Assembly: GCA_003427395.1 (NCBI GenBank)
Contig: BFEA01000180.1
Span: 391,370-420,792, forward strand
DNA: 29,423 nt
Direction of reading: 5' to 3'
Source of the DNA: Chara braunii
Taxonomy: Eukaryota; Streptophyta; Charophyceae; Charales; Characeae
Made by a program: the position numbers and the translations under genes
The notes under the pieces: model-generated
Seen by the model: only the letters and a program-made list of their open reading frames with translations
Databases searched by the model: none
Told to the model about the DNA's origin: nothing
Shown here: positions 17,951 to 27,188 of the stretch, one piece after another
Position numbering within the stretch: the first letter of the stretch is position 1
Layout of the letters: each line of letters begins with the position of its first letter

Positions 17951-19474
17951 ATGGACCAGAAGCCAGGGGAAACAAACGAGGCCTATCAAACCCGGATGTT
18001 GGACTTGATTACCGAGGCCAAGCAAATGTCGGACGCGGCAGAAGCCGCAGCAAAGAAGAAGGCAGAAGACGCCGAGAAAGCGCGTCTGCTGGTGATCGAG
18101 CAAAAACGTCAGCAGGAGGAGGCAGCAGCAAAGGCTGCTGATGAAGAACGAGGTCAACGACGCGAGAAGATATTCAACGGAGAGCGAGCCTTGCTCACAA
18201 TGGCAGCGGACTGGTGGGCCGAGTCCGAGAATGGTAACATGGAAGAGAGTGGAAGCAAGATCGCTCTACTCCTCTCCCGTTTTAGGGATCTCCTGGCAAC
18301 GTGCATTGCACAGCAGGCGGACATCCACAGCCTCGATGACGTGGTTCAGACGCACAAACGGGCGTTTGACCAAGTCAACAGCCGCCTCCAGCAGCTGGAA
18401 CAAACCGTCGCTGCCCTCGTTCCCAGCTATTCCAACACATCCAATCGCCTCGATGCATTGGAGATTGACGTTGGAGCCGTCAAGGACGGCGTGAAGTTAC
18501 AGCAAACTGCAACGCAACAGTTGGAGCAGCGGATCTGTATTGTCGCCGCTCACTCTAGATCGGAACTGCGCGAGACAACTCCAAAGTTCGATGGTCAGGA
18601 GATCTTCTGCGACTCGATAAAGACGGACCCGATTCCGTGGTTTCGCAAGTTCGAGCTCAAGTTGCAGCTACACCACGTCAGCGAGGAGAAGTATCACGCA
18701 TACTTATACTCCCGGTCGGGGGGCACGTGCCAAGCGTGGTTGGACAACCTTTTGTCCAATTACAGGGTGGTAGCCGCCGACTTGTACACCAAGATCAGTT
18801 GGGATGATCTAAAGGCGGCGTGGCATAAGCGGTTCCAAGTAAAACCGTCGGAGATCAAGGCAATGGATAAATTGATGACCTTCAAACAAGGCATGCTGCC
18901 GAGTACTGACTGGATTAGCGAGTACCAACGCTTGACATCCGTCCCAGACATTCAGATGGGCTTCAAGGCCATCAAACACGACTTCATCACGAGGTCGTGT
19001 CCCGCGTTAGGGAATGCCTTGAGTCACATCGAGGAGACCTTGACGACAACGGCGGAGCTCTTCGACAAGGCCGCACAGATCATTATCACGAACAAGAAGG
19101 CCAAGAACCTCAACCGTTCGTCTGCGACACGCTCGAGCAGAGATCAGTATCAGCCGAAAGTGGTCGTGGTCGCGGCGGCAACGCCACCCGACCCTTCAAG
19201 CGAGGCCGTGTCTGCCAATGAAGGGGACAAACTTGCAGCCGCCCGGGATGGTGGCCGCCCCGGCAAAGGCCGAGGACGCGGGAAGACGAAGACAAACACT
19301 GCATCGATCCCCGGGCCCGGCGTAGCAGCTCAAGCCCCATGGGCCCACTACAATCTCTCGGAATATGCGTACAAGCTACGCACGAGATTCTGCTATTGTT
19401 TGTGGTGCAACAGTGGTTGCCATGACACAGTGGGCTGCCCTTTGAAAGGCAAGGGCAAACAGTCGGGAAACTAA
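17951..19474 (+). CDS. Intact retrotransposon gag polyprotein, 507 aa
   Basis: The start was chosen at 17951 because its context gccATGG fits the plant/animal initiation consensus and MDQKPGETNEAYQTRM looks like a true N-terminus; a Met nine codons upstream has poor context. Order: N-terminal Ala/Glu/Lys-rich coiled coil (about 20-75), a second heptad-like region (about 130-190), a capsid-type gag domain (about 205-370; PIPWFRKFELKLQLHH, CQAWLDNL, WDDLKAAWHKRF, TDWISEYQRL), a basic Gly/Arg/Lys-rich segment (about 440-455), and a perfect zinc knuckle CLWCNSGCHDTVGC at 483-496. It should form the particle shell and bind element RNA. No stop or frameshift. Resembles charophyte gag proteins from memory. 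Confidence 0.9.
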   Translation: MDQKPGETNEAYQTRMLDLITEAKQMSDAAEAAAKKKAEDAEKARLLVIEQKRQQEEAAAKAADEERGQRREKIFNGERALLTMAADWWAESENGNMEESGSKIALLLSRFRDLLATCIAQQADIHSLDDVVQTHKRAFDQVNSRLQQLEQTVAALVPSYSNTSNRLDALEIDVGAVKDGVKLQQTATQQLEQRICIVAAHSRSELRETTPKFDGQEIFCDSIKTDPIPWFRKFELKLQLHHVSEEKYHAYLYSRSGGTCQAWLDNLLSNYRVVAADLYTKISWDDLKAAWHKRFQVKPSEIKAMDKLMTFKQGMLPSTDWISEYQRLTSVPDIQMGFKAIKHDFITRSCPALGNALSHIEETLTTTAELFDKAAQIIITNKKAKNLNRSSATRSSRDQYQPKVVVVAAATPPDPSSEAVSANEGDKLAAARDGGRPGKGRGRGKTKTNTASIPGPGVAAQAPWAHYNLSEYAYKLRTRFCYCLWCNSGCHDTVGCPLKGKGKQSGN

Positions 19475-19490
19475 GCACCGCCGGGAGTGA

Positions 19491-20288
19491 GTCGACGACA
19501 CTCTCGATGCCTTCGGAACCGGTTGCTACACGGGCGACCACCCTCGTTCCGAGGCGCATGAGGAAGTCGATAGTCTTCTTCTATATTTTTATGAGGACTA
19601 TGCAGCCCGGCTCGTTTTTACGCTGGGTACTCGTGCTCAAGGACAAGACGTGTGTGCGGCGTCTTCTCCGTCTGGCAACGGCGACTTATCGTCTTCAAGT
19701 GGTTCTTCACGGGATTCGGCGCGCGAGTTCAACATAGAGGTCTTGGACCTGATCACGTCGGAGGATTTCGCATGGCTTCCTCTCCCGACCACGGGCCGCA
19801 TGGGGACCGCAATGCGCAATACTATGCGCCCATCTTCACACGTACCTATCCTTCTATGCACCACCAACTTTGTCGACGGACGACGAAGCTGCGGTGGGGG
19901 ACACCTTGCGTATGTTACCAAGGTGGCCCGCGAGTGTCGCAAGCAGCGGTACGATGACAACAACGCTGTCGAGCCCATCGGTCCGACACCGCACAAGGGC
20001 AGCGCGGGACCCTCCCGACCGCGTCACGCAGGAGTTGGGATTAATCCTCGTCGCGATACATACATGGAGCTTCCGCAAGAGGCTCCGGCCGAGTGCGCCA
20101 GCCATAGCTCTCGCGAGCCCCTACGACAGGATAGGGCCTACACGAGGCACGACTTACCTCCACCTTACGGGAGTTGTCACCTCCCTTTGGTGGGCGTATC
20201 CCCGCCGAGCTACCAGTCCACGGTACGAAAGCTAATCAGTTGCAATCGCAGAGGTGGACCAGCCGAGGGCGTTTCTCGTTCGCTGTAG
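19491..20288 (+). CDS. Second open frame after gag, +1 relative to it
   Basis: Open from 19491 (after a TGA at 19488) to 20288, about 265 codons, without an early Met. Contains YFYEDYAARLVFTLGTRAQG, SSPSGNGDLSSSSGSS, EFNIEVLDLITSEDFAWLPL and a Pro/His-rich end. It would be reached by reinitiation or frameshift, because gag ends 16 bases before its first sense codon. I see no protease DSG/DTG motif and no RT. It may be the start of pol that has lost its rest, or a truncated linker. Homology unknown; the latter half may be non-coding. Confidence 0.4.
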   Translation, partial: VDDTLDAFGTGCYTGDHPRSEAHEEVDSLLLYFYEDYAARLVFTLGTRAQGQDVCAASSPSGNGDLSSSSGSSRDSAREFNIEVLDLITSEDFAWLPLPTTGRMGTAMRNTMRPSSHVPILLCTTNFVDGRRSCGGGHLAYVTKVARECRKQRYDDNNAVEPIGPTPHKGSAGPSRPRHAGVGINPRRDTYMELPQEAPAECASHSSREPLRQDRAYTRHDLPPPYGSCHLPLVGVSPPSYQSTVRKLISCNRRGGPAEGVSRSL

Positions 20289-20710
20289 CAAAGGGGGTAC
20301 GCGAGGTCATACGCCTCAATCGGACCCACACGCGAACCGACATCTCGGGGGGCTAAGGTCCCAAGCGCGATTCGTCGTTGGTCGACTAGGACGCATCCCA
20401 CAGGCCACGCGCACACCGCTATAAAGAACATAAAAATAAAACACACACACAACATACGCACGAAACGACACAATGCGACAACGCTCCTAGTCCCTCGGTA
20501 GCCAACCCATAACTTTCCGATGCGAAATCGGATAGGCGTCGCGTGCGAGACTTAGTATAAAACCGCGCGGACGGAGGGCTTTCTCATATCGACTTGCAAT
20601 GCAAGCATGCGCAAGCAGTCGCAGTGATGGCGTACTATGTAGTGCCCATAATCAAGCGGTCCCTCGTGGATCCGAGTACCTCTTATGACACTCAACTGTC
20701 AAACTCGAAG
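20289..20710. other. Gene-free stretch with a TATA-like box
   Basis: No gene. TATAAAA at 20556-20562 followed by GC-rich sequence could be a promoter of an LTR. A purine run (caaaggggg near 20290) after the reading frame could be a polypurine tract, but no TG start follows it. Confidence 0.3.
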
Positions 20711-21020
20711 TATCGTGAGGGTCTGCTCCCTCACGATATTGCACGGCTGAAGGATTAGCCGTGCGGCCGCCGCGAGACCTCAAGCCTTCGGTTTGAATGT
20801 CTCGGCAGGCAGGGCAAATAGGCTCTGCGCGGGGGAAAATTCCTTCCATGCAGAGCCTAGGGCTTGGGATGCCCTGGAAGTGGACCTTGAATCTCGGCTC
20901 AGGACCAACGCACGACTGAGAATTTATTAAGAAGCATACAATCAGGAAAAGGGGGTTTCCCTGCCCCTTTTCTCAACCTTAACCCTCATTCAGCCCTTAG
21001 TGCGCTGGCCCCTTGGGCCA
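20711..21020. repeat. Cluster of consecutive hairpins
   Basis: Perfect or near-perfect stems follow each other: 20711-20721/20728-20738 (11 bp), 20741-20748/20757-20764 (8 bp), 20773-20804 (6 bp plus 7 bp with one G-T and a small internal loop), 20819-20828/20850-20859 (10 bp), 20859-20863/20871-20875 (overlaps the previous one), 20946-20954/20964-20972 (9 bp), 21006-21011/21015-21020 (6 bp). No gene. The first three are almost contiguous. Confidence 0.85.
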
Positions 21021-21046
21021 TGCGAACTTTCAACATAGGTATACTC

Positions 21047-21065
21047 ATATATATATATATATATA
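21047..21065. repeat. AT dinucleotide run
   Basis: Simple (AT)9-type microsatellite directly after the hairpin cluster. Confidence 0.9.
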
Positions 21066-21649
21066 CAAGGGGGACAAGTATGTGATGATCACTTCTCACA
21101 ATCACAGTGCGGCTCCTCACAACTATATGTATATGTGTGATCGCAGGCAGTCAAATCCAAAATCCGAATCTCAGAGCATACCTGCAATCACATCAAAAGA
21201 TTAAACAAAGTCCACACACTACACGAAGTCAACCTCAACCACTCTCTATACTCGTACCCCTCGCTTTCGCCATGCAAGCCCCAGCCACCTGTCCAACCAA
21301 CCACAATTAAATACTCAGTACCTTTGTTAAATGGCCATTCAAGAAAAGTGCGGGTGAAACCTTAACAAAACAATAAAATCACTAGGGCTAAAGCCTTTTT
21401 AGGTTCAGTATGGAGGGTGAGTTGGAATTGAGTCGTAGACCGACGAATCGGCAACCGACCTGTTATCAGTGATAACAGATGGTGATCCTTGTAGGATCAA
21501 GCTGAATCTAGTCCAAAATCCTGAATCGACTTGTTCAAGAAAACCTGTAACACAAGACAGGCCAATCCCCAAGCTAAGTCTATAAGTTCATGGAGAATAA
21601 TCTCCATATCACGATCTCACTCAAATCATCCTATTTAACTAAGCCTGAA
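21066..21649. other. Gene-free stretch with four short hairpins
   Basis: Stems at 21440-21443/21448-21451 (4 bp), 21460-21467/21471-21478 (8 bp, loop AGT), 21484-21489/21493-21498 (6 bp, loop TGT), 21590-21596/21601-21607 (7 bp, loop ATAA). No reading frame of note. Confidence 0.6.
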
Positions 21650-22330
21650 TCTACCACTAAACATTGTCCAAAGCAAAGGTAGACTCTGGCATAATCTCCC
21701 CTACACAGAGTGGATCTCCAAAAATCGCCACCTAGCCAAATATAATCTAACTCCTGTAAGTTAGGAAAATTCTGGCAGCACTTCCCGTAGGAAAAGTGTC
21801 ATCGTAGAATTTATACTAGCCCAAAAAATCAAACTTTTGGATTCTAGAAAGTCAAAATTTGTCGAACTCCCTGATTTAGCAAAAATTTGGGCAGCACTTC
21901 CTTTAGAAAGGAAGACTTTTCAGATTTGTACCAAGTCAGATATGAACTTAAACATGAAACCTGAGTTCTGTTATGACAAAATTTAGCCAACTCCCTAGAT
22001 TTGTAGAAATTTCGGCAGCGCTTCCCGTAGAGAAAGTGTTATTGGAAGATTTATACAGAGCTAAGTCTAGAGTCTGGAATGACTTTGACTTTTCCAGGTC
22101 CAATTTTGCCTAACTCCCTGAACTAGCAAAAATTTGGGCAGCACTTCCTTTAGAAGGGGAGACTTTCCATATTTTTACTAAGTCAAAAAATCAAAAAAAA
22201 GAACTGGATCCTAAAAAAGACTAAGTTTGAGGAACTCCTCGGTTTTGTAGAAATTTCGGCGGCGCTTCCCGGAGGAAAAGTGCCTTACCAAGATTTATAC
22301 AAGACCGAAGTATAACAGAAGATCCCAGAA
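21650..22330. repeat. Tandem array of about 120-bp units with a hairpin in each
   Basis: The core GGCAGC(A/G)CTTCC occurs at 21774, 21890, 22014, 22137 and (as GGCGGCGCTTCC) 22258, spacing 116, 124, 123 and 121 bp. Units 2 and 4 (CTTCCTTTAGAA) differ from units 1, 3 and 5 (CTTCCCG), suggesting a 240-bp higher-order unit. Each core folds: 21779-21783/21794-21798, 21897-21904/21907-21914 (perfect 8 bp), 22261-22267/22278-22284 (7 bp with one G-T). Confidence 0.85.
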
Positions 22331-22611
22331 AATGCAGAAATCGATCAAAGTAAAATAAACTTAACTCAGAAAATGCGGGAACTGAAACTAACTCCTCTGG
22401 CTCTAGCACGTGGCGAGCAACTAAAGCAACTACCTATCAACTGAAACTCAGACTAAGCAGTGGCATCACTTAGTCACATGTAGGCCAAACCACAAAGGTA
22501 AGTACTCTCACCATCCCCAAGTCAACGTAGCAAACAATAGTTCATAGTCTTTCAATGATTTATCCCCTTATACCCAACTTACATAGGGCATAAAGCTAGA
22601 CCACCCAAACT
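22254..22611. repeat. Left copy of a dispersed 360-bp direct repeat
   Basis: Matches 29064-29423 almost base for base at an offset of 6812, roughly 95 percent by eye, with only single-base changes. Same orientation. It covers the last 120-bp unit, a unique segment and the first constant-loop hairpin. Confidence 0.9.
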
Positions 22612-23322
22612 TATGGAACATGTNTAGCCCAGCCATGAAGTATACACAAACATAGGGCACAGCAACTTTTCTCTTCTTTGGGCATATGGCTAGGCCACCC
22701 TAGCCGCCCTGAACTGTTTAAGTATCCAAAATTTATATAACTGTCTGCACCTAATCTTTCGAAGTAGCATATAACTGAGCCCATCATCTTCAGCTCAAGA
22801 CTCAGTCTGCCCCTTCGTACCACAAGTTTTATTCTTAATTAATACTCTCTTCAGTTGGTGATAAGCTATAGTCAGACCACCCAAACTTATGGAACCCTGT
22901 CTGACTAGCATGTTCATAGATAATATAATAATAGAGTATAGCCAAATTTATAACCTTTTGGTTCCAGCATGTGCGAGGCATTGGACCAAGACCACCCAAA
23001 CTTATGGAACATGTCTTGGTCCTCAGCCTGGTTCATTTCTCCCAAAAGCCAAAGCAGAAGAGGTTGAGCCACCCAAACTTATAGAACATGCTCAGACCTC
23101 CTCGTTCAGGAACTAAAGAAACTAACAAAAACCCAAAGTAAACAAGGTGACCAAGCCACCCGAACTTATGGAACATGCTTGGTCCCTGGAAAGTCAACCA
23201 CAGTCAGCCCTCACAAGTAAGAGCAACCAGACCACAGAAACTTATGGAACATGTCTGGCCCTCCAGGCAATCCAAAAGTAAACATAGCACTGGGCCTTCC
23301 CAAACTCATGGAACTGGCCCAG
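22595..23322. repeat. Seven hairpins with constant loop and changing stems
   Basis: A loop close to CCACCCAAACTTATGGAACATG is enclosed by stems of different sequence: 22595-22628 (GCTAGA/TnTAGC), 22869-22907 (TAGTCAGA/TCTGACTA), 22983-23022 (GGACCAAGA/TCTTGGTCC), 23060-23100 (GAGGTTGAG/CTCAgACCTC, one bulge), 23149-23184 (GACCAAG/CTTGGTC), 23227-23258 (CCAGA/TCTGG), 23290-23322 (CTGGGCC/GGCCCAG, shorter loop). The last five are spaced about 65-90 bp. Sequences between them are unrelated. A reduced relative, GGCTAG/CTAGCC around gccacc, sits near 22688. No coding potential. Confidence 0.9.
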
Positions 23323-24010
23323 CCTTTAGTTGGCCCAGCCTTTAGTTGACCCAGTCAAACTTCATGCAAAACTACCTTTCTCCCACCCTTCCCCCAGATG
23401 CAATCCCACAATCTGCTTTCAGTCAGATAATGAAACTGAAACTGACATTGTACATGCATTCCTTTACTTAGTCTTGTTATGTCCTGAAGACAAACCAAAA
23501 ATCATAGGGACAGGCATGCATACGCCAATCAAACTACAGGGGGAATAGGCAAACATGGGTATAGCGGGTTATGCAGATAGAGATAGTTTACCTGATGGTT
23601 CCCTGCCTCCAGAACCTCGCCTAGGTTCCGGCAGAGCTCCCGCAATCGGTGGGTTGATTCCCCACAGAGCCTTGTTGCGGTCCTACGGGTTGCAATCCCG
23701 CCTACCGCCTTCCTCTCAGAACTGGATTAGACTTAGATTAAGAAAGGCAGATGATAGCGGTTTTGGACTCTCGAGATACAAGAAGGGGACAACTCAACTC
23801 TCAGGAGAGGGCCTTGATACCTTTATTTGCCTGAGGGCCCTGCAATGATGGCCAAATAGTATCAGCTTGGCCAACTTCTGAAGTCAAACTGCCGAAGTCC
23901 ACCTCCTGACGACCTCCCAAATCGCAGCACTATCCCCCTATTTTTTCAGTCTGATCACCTCCCCAAGTCTCACGGCCGCCTGTAGCAATCCTTAGATGCA
24001 GTAGCAATAA
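23323..24010. other. Gene-free stretch
   Basis: Begins with a 16-bp tandem duplication (23323-23338, 23339-23354). Short stems such as GAACCT/AGGTTC near 23612 and CCGCAA/TTGCGG around 23640-23680 are present. The plus-strand frames here show no motif. Confidence 0.5.
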
Positions 24011-24250
24011 CCAGCGGTGGTCACCAGCAACAGCAGCAGTCACCAGCAGCAGCAGCAGCCACCAGCAGCAGCATCCAGTCACCCGCAGCAGCATACAGCG
24101 GTGGCCAGCANCAACAATAGTCACNAGCCGCAACNANAGTNAANAGTAGGCAGCAATTCNTGCATGATACACAGCAGNGGCCAATCAGTAGTACGTGCAC
24201 TTATCCGCAGCAACCAGCAACAGCAGTCCGCACACAATCCCCAACGCAGC
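24011..24250. repeat. CAG/CAA-rich low-complexity tract with Ns
   Basis: Imperfect CAG repeats with CAACAG and CAGTCACCAG variants. Eight Ns fall between 24111 and 24178, and three more at 24351-24372, where the assembler could not decide among repeat copies. Glutamine-rich and alanine-rich frames are a consequence. Confidence 0.85.
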
Positions 24251-25449
24251 AGCTGGCACCAATAGAACTGTACGCGTTCGTACTCAGCAAATCGCAGCGG
24301 GAAACATTATACAGTCGTGACTTCATGGCACAACAACAACATGACTGCCCNAGGAACTCANTCTCAGGAACNAGTCCGTTCTTTCCCGCCTTACAACAGG
24401 TTCGCTGCAGGTTTGCTTCCTTGCCACTCTAGTCAAGGTTCTTGGCAACACATTGATCAGCGGATAGCCTCTTAAGTCTACTCGTTGCTGCTTCACACGG
24501 AAGGGTGAGCAGAGTAGCAGCTAGCGAGCTCCCTGGCCTCGCTATAGTGTACGAATCGAGAGACACAATCGCAGCGGGGTACTCATCAGTGCATAATGCA
24601 GACCATAGCAAGCGTAGAGGCGTAGGAGCAGCATGGGCAACAAGAGCCCTTCGACGTGCACTGTGAGTCTGGTAGTACCAACGGCAGCAGCTCCTTGACG
24701 ACAATCGTTACCAGCAGCAACACTACCAACACCTCTAATTAACAAACTTGGGTACTACGACGCGAAAGGAGCTCTTCCACTCCTTAATGCTGCAACGCCC
24801 AGACCATCACCACTCGACTGGCCTGCCCCAATCGCGCAGCAGCTGCAGTCCTATCCCGCATTTCGCCAGCGTGTGCAACTCTGGGCACGAATCCCCCTCC
24901 TTGCTCTGTTGTGTAAGTAGCGCGTTTACTCACGGCTTGCTTCCCCTGCTGCTTTACCCGTTGAGGCAACTGGCTCACCATTCCGCAAGTAAGCTCTCTG
25001 GCCCGGATCGACATAGCAAGTGGCGCACTGGCCAGTACGTGAGTTCCCTATCCTGCTGCCTCTGTTGCCGGCCCACTGTTTCCACGACTCTAGTGGGCTA
25101 AACAGCGCACGGTCAGCAGGTCGGTCTTCAGCCCTGTTGCCCCTCCTCTACTGCCTTTCTCAACAGGGGAGTCAGTACCCCGACCTGTAACTAGCCTCCG
25201 ATCCCTGCAGTGGCTCGCTCCGTGCTATTCGTGCCTCATGCGATGAGCAACGAATTGGCCAGCCAACAGACATATAGCCCGCAACTTTCCTCCTCGCGGC
25301 CTCGTTGGCTAGGAAGAGTAGCCCAGTAACAGTTCTCAGCTACCCAGCGGTCACAGTGGTGAGCTTCGCAGCATGCAGCGAACACAGCTCGCCTCTCCGT
25401 AAGCACGCACCAGCCCTTCCGGGTAAGTCCCAACTTGCGACTGAACTGA
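24251..25449. other. Gene-free stretch with hairpins and GTAAG words
   Basis: Stems at 25071-25077/25092-25098 (7 bp) and 25132-25139/25161-25168 (8 bp), plus palindrome ACTGGCCAGT near 25028. Several 5'-splice-like words (GTAAGT near 24914, 24988 and 25422; ACGTGAGT near 25038) are not matched by a convincing coding exon. Confidence 0.5.
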
Positions 25450-25640
25450 CGCTGCTATAATGGATAAGGTGAGTTCTGCACCAATCCAACCAGGTAAGCC
25501 TCCGAGCTTCTCCCCTTCTTCTACCGCACTCGCTCCCCTGATGCNCGCTGCTATAATGGATAAGGTGAGTTCTGCACCAATCCAACCAGGTAAGCCTCCG
25601 AGCTTCTCCCCTTCTTCTACCGCACTCGCTCCCCTGATGC
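25450..25640. repeat. 95-bp direct repeat around a single N (assembly joint)
   Basis: 25450-25544 and 25546-25640 are identical 95-bp copies with N at 25545, the same geometry as at 7765. Interpreted as an unmerged contig overlap. Confidence 0.9.
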
Positions 25641-27188
25641 AGCTACCCTGTCATAGCGGTTAGACCCACTTTAGCTCGTAGCCTGGTAAAACGGCCGCAA
25701 CCAGTCGATGACGGCCGTGGTATAAAGTCGTTTCTTCTCGGCCCACGATGAAGGCGCCGAAAGCGAACGGGAGGGGCAGCGACGGCTTCCCTTCTCTTTC
25801 TCACTCGCCCTCCCTCATTCTCCACTTACTTCTGCTAGACACTTTGCGCAGCTTCCCGCCTCTATACATACCAATATAGGAACGAATCTTTCCCTAAAAA
25901 GTGGGCAGATGCATTATATATCCGATATAAAAAGCAGACCTCACTTTCGGGCGCAGCTCCCAACATCTATACGAAACGAATTACTAATTCGGGGCGAAAG
26001 CTGAGGCAGTCATCTCGTCCGTCTTGTTCAAGAACTCCATATCAGAGTCTTTGCTCGCTCGATTCCGCTGAGGGACGAGCGAGGTATATGTTTTTGCCCC
26101 ACCATCTCCACTTTCTCTCGACCCCTCCGCGCGGTGCTTTTCCAACCTTAGTCTTGTCCCACTAACTTTCTGCTTCAACTATTTGCAGACTCAATTCGTC
26201 ATATCCAATAACCCCCGGTTCTCATCTTCCCTCTTCGATCGTATCAGTAAACGAACGGCCTACCCCGCCCTCTTCCTGGTTGCCTTCACCATAACTCCCC
26301 GCACAACCCCTTCCTTCTATATCTCGAGCTCTACTAACTTTCGCACCATTCTGACCACAGACTCCTCCCTCCTTGCTGCTCCAATTGATGGGGCGGGCGA
26401 CGCCGCCCCGGTCTAACGGGTAATTCCTTCCCTACCGCTTGCTTCCACTCGGTTCATTTGGCAGTAAACAATGTACCGGACAACCGGTATGCCTGCAACC
26501 TCTGCGGCTAGCCTCACTTCAGCTCCACACAACAAGATGGTTGGCGCACCGACTAATAGGTAAGTTCCCAAACCCGATGCTTGCTCCTTACTTTAATCAG
26601 ATCAATAGTGCCTTCGACCACCTGGCAGCCCCCAGGATTCTTGCGGTTCGCCCCCGTTTCCTCCAGGCAGTTGCTGACCTTACCTTATCCGGCCTTCTCT
26701 GAGCAACACTGTGCCCGCAAAAAACGTTGCATTGTCGGTTGGGCCCCTCTCACGCTGAGCCGAGCCCGTCCGTATCGTTGCTTGACTCGCACGCTTGTCA
26801 GCGAAGTGCAGCCCAACCCTCTGTTGGATCACAGAAGGTACTTGCCCCCCTACCTTGTTGTCGCAGCCAACTCCGAGCAGGTAAGAGCTTGAATCCTCCC
26901 CTCTTTCTTCCTCGGCCACTCCCTCACACTCCCTTCCTTAGCTAGTTTGCCTCCTACTCACTCTCTCTCTGCAGCCGGCTTCACGCTACTTCGAACGAAC
27001 AAAAACGGAGTGAATCTCCAACCAAAAACCGGCCAGGTACGTGTCCTTTCTTTTTCTGCCTTTTCTTCCCACTCTATCAACACCAGTGTGCACTCCTTTT
27101 CTCGACTAACACTCCTTTTACTAATTCTTCACCGAAACTAACATCACGATCGAAATCGCCCTCCCTCCAAACTATGGATTTGACTTTC
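25641..27188. other. Pyrimidine-rich region with hairpins, no gene
   Basis: Stems at 26054-26061/26076-26083 (8 bp), 26390-26396/26403-26409 (7 bp) and 26474-26479/26484-26489 (6 bp, loop ACAA). A phrase like CTCTACTAACTTTC near 26330 recurs near 27650 and in weaker form near 27110, so the stretch is probably an older, more decayed part of the 180-bp array. Frames are Ser/Pro-rich and unsupported. Confidence 0.5.
26881..26974 (+). other. Candidate short intron in a non-coding context
   Basis: CAG|GTAAGA at 26881, long C/T tract with a branch-like TTAGCTAG, and CTCTCTCTGCAG| ending at 26974 form a textbook 94-bp intron outline. The following 60 bp end in CAG|GTACGT near 27035. No coding exon supports it, so splicing of a non-coding transcript or chance in pyrimidine-rich DNA are both possible. 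Confidence 0.25.

Noticed and set aside
17596-20709. Shared 14-mer AACTGTCAAACTCG near 17594 and 20696 as possible LTR ends around the gag
   Set aside because: Similarity stops after 14 bases on both sides; a match of this length is expected by chance in a window of this size.
22595-23322. CRISPR-like array (repeats with unique spacers of similar length)
   Set aside because: Repeat spacing is irregular, the arms are copy-specific and complementary, no cas genes, and the context is eukaryotic.
24011-24250. Glutamine-rich coding exon
   Set aside because: Many Ns, frames are broken, and the CAG units are imperfect; better explained as a microsatellite-like tract.
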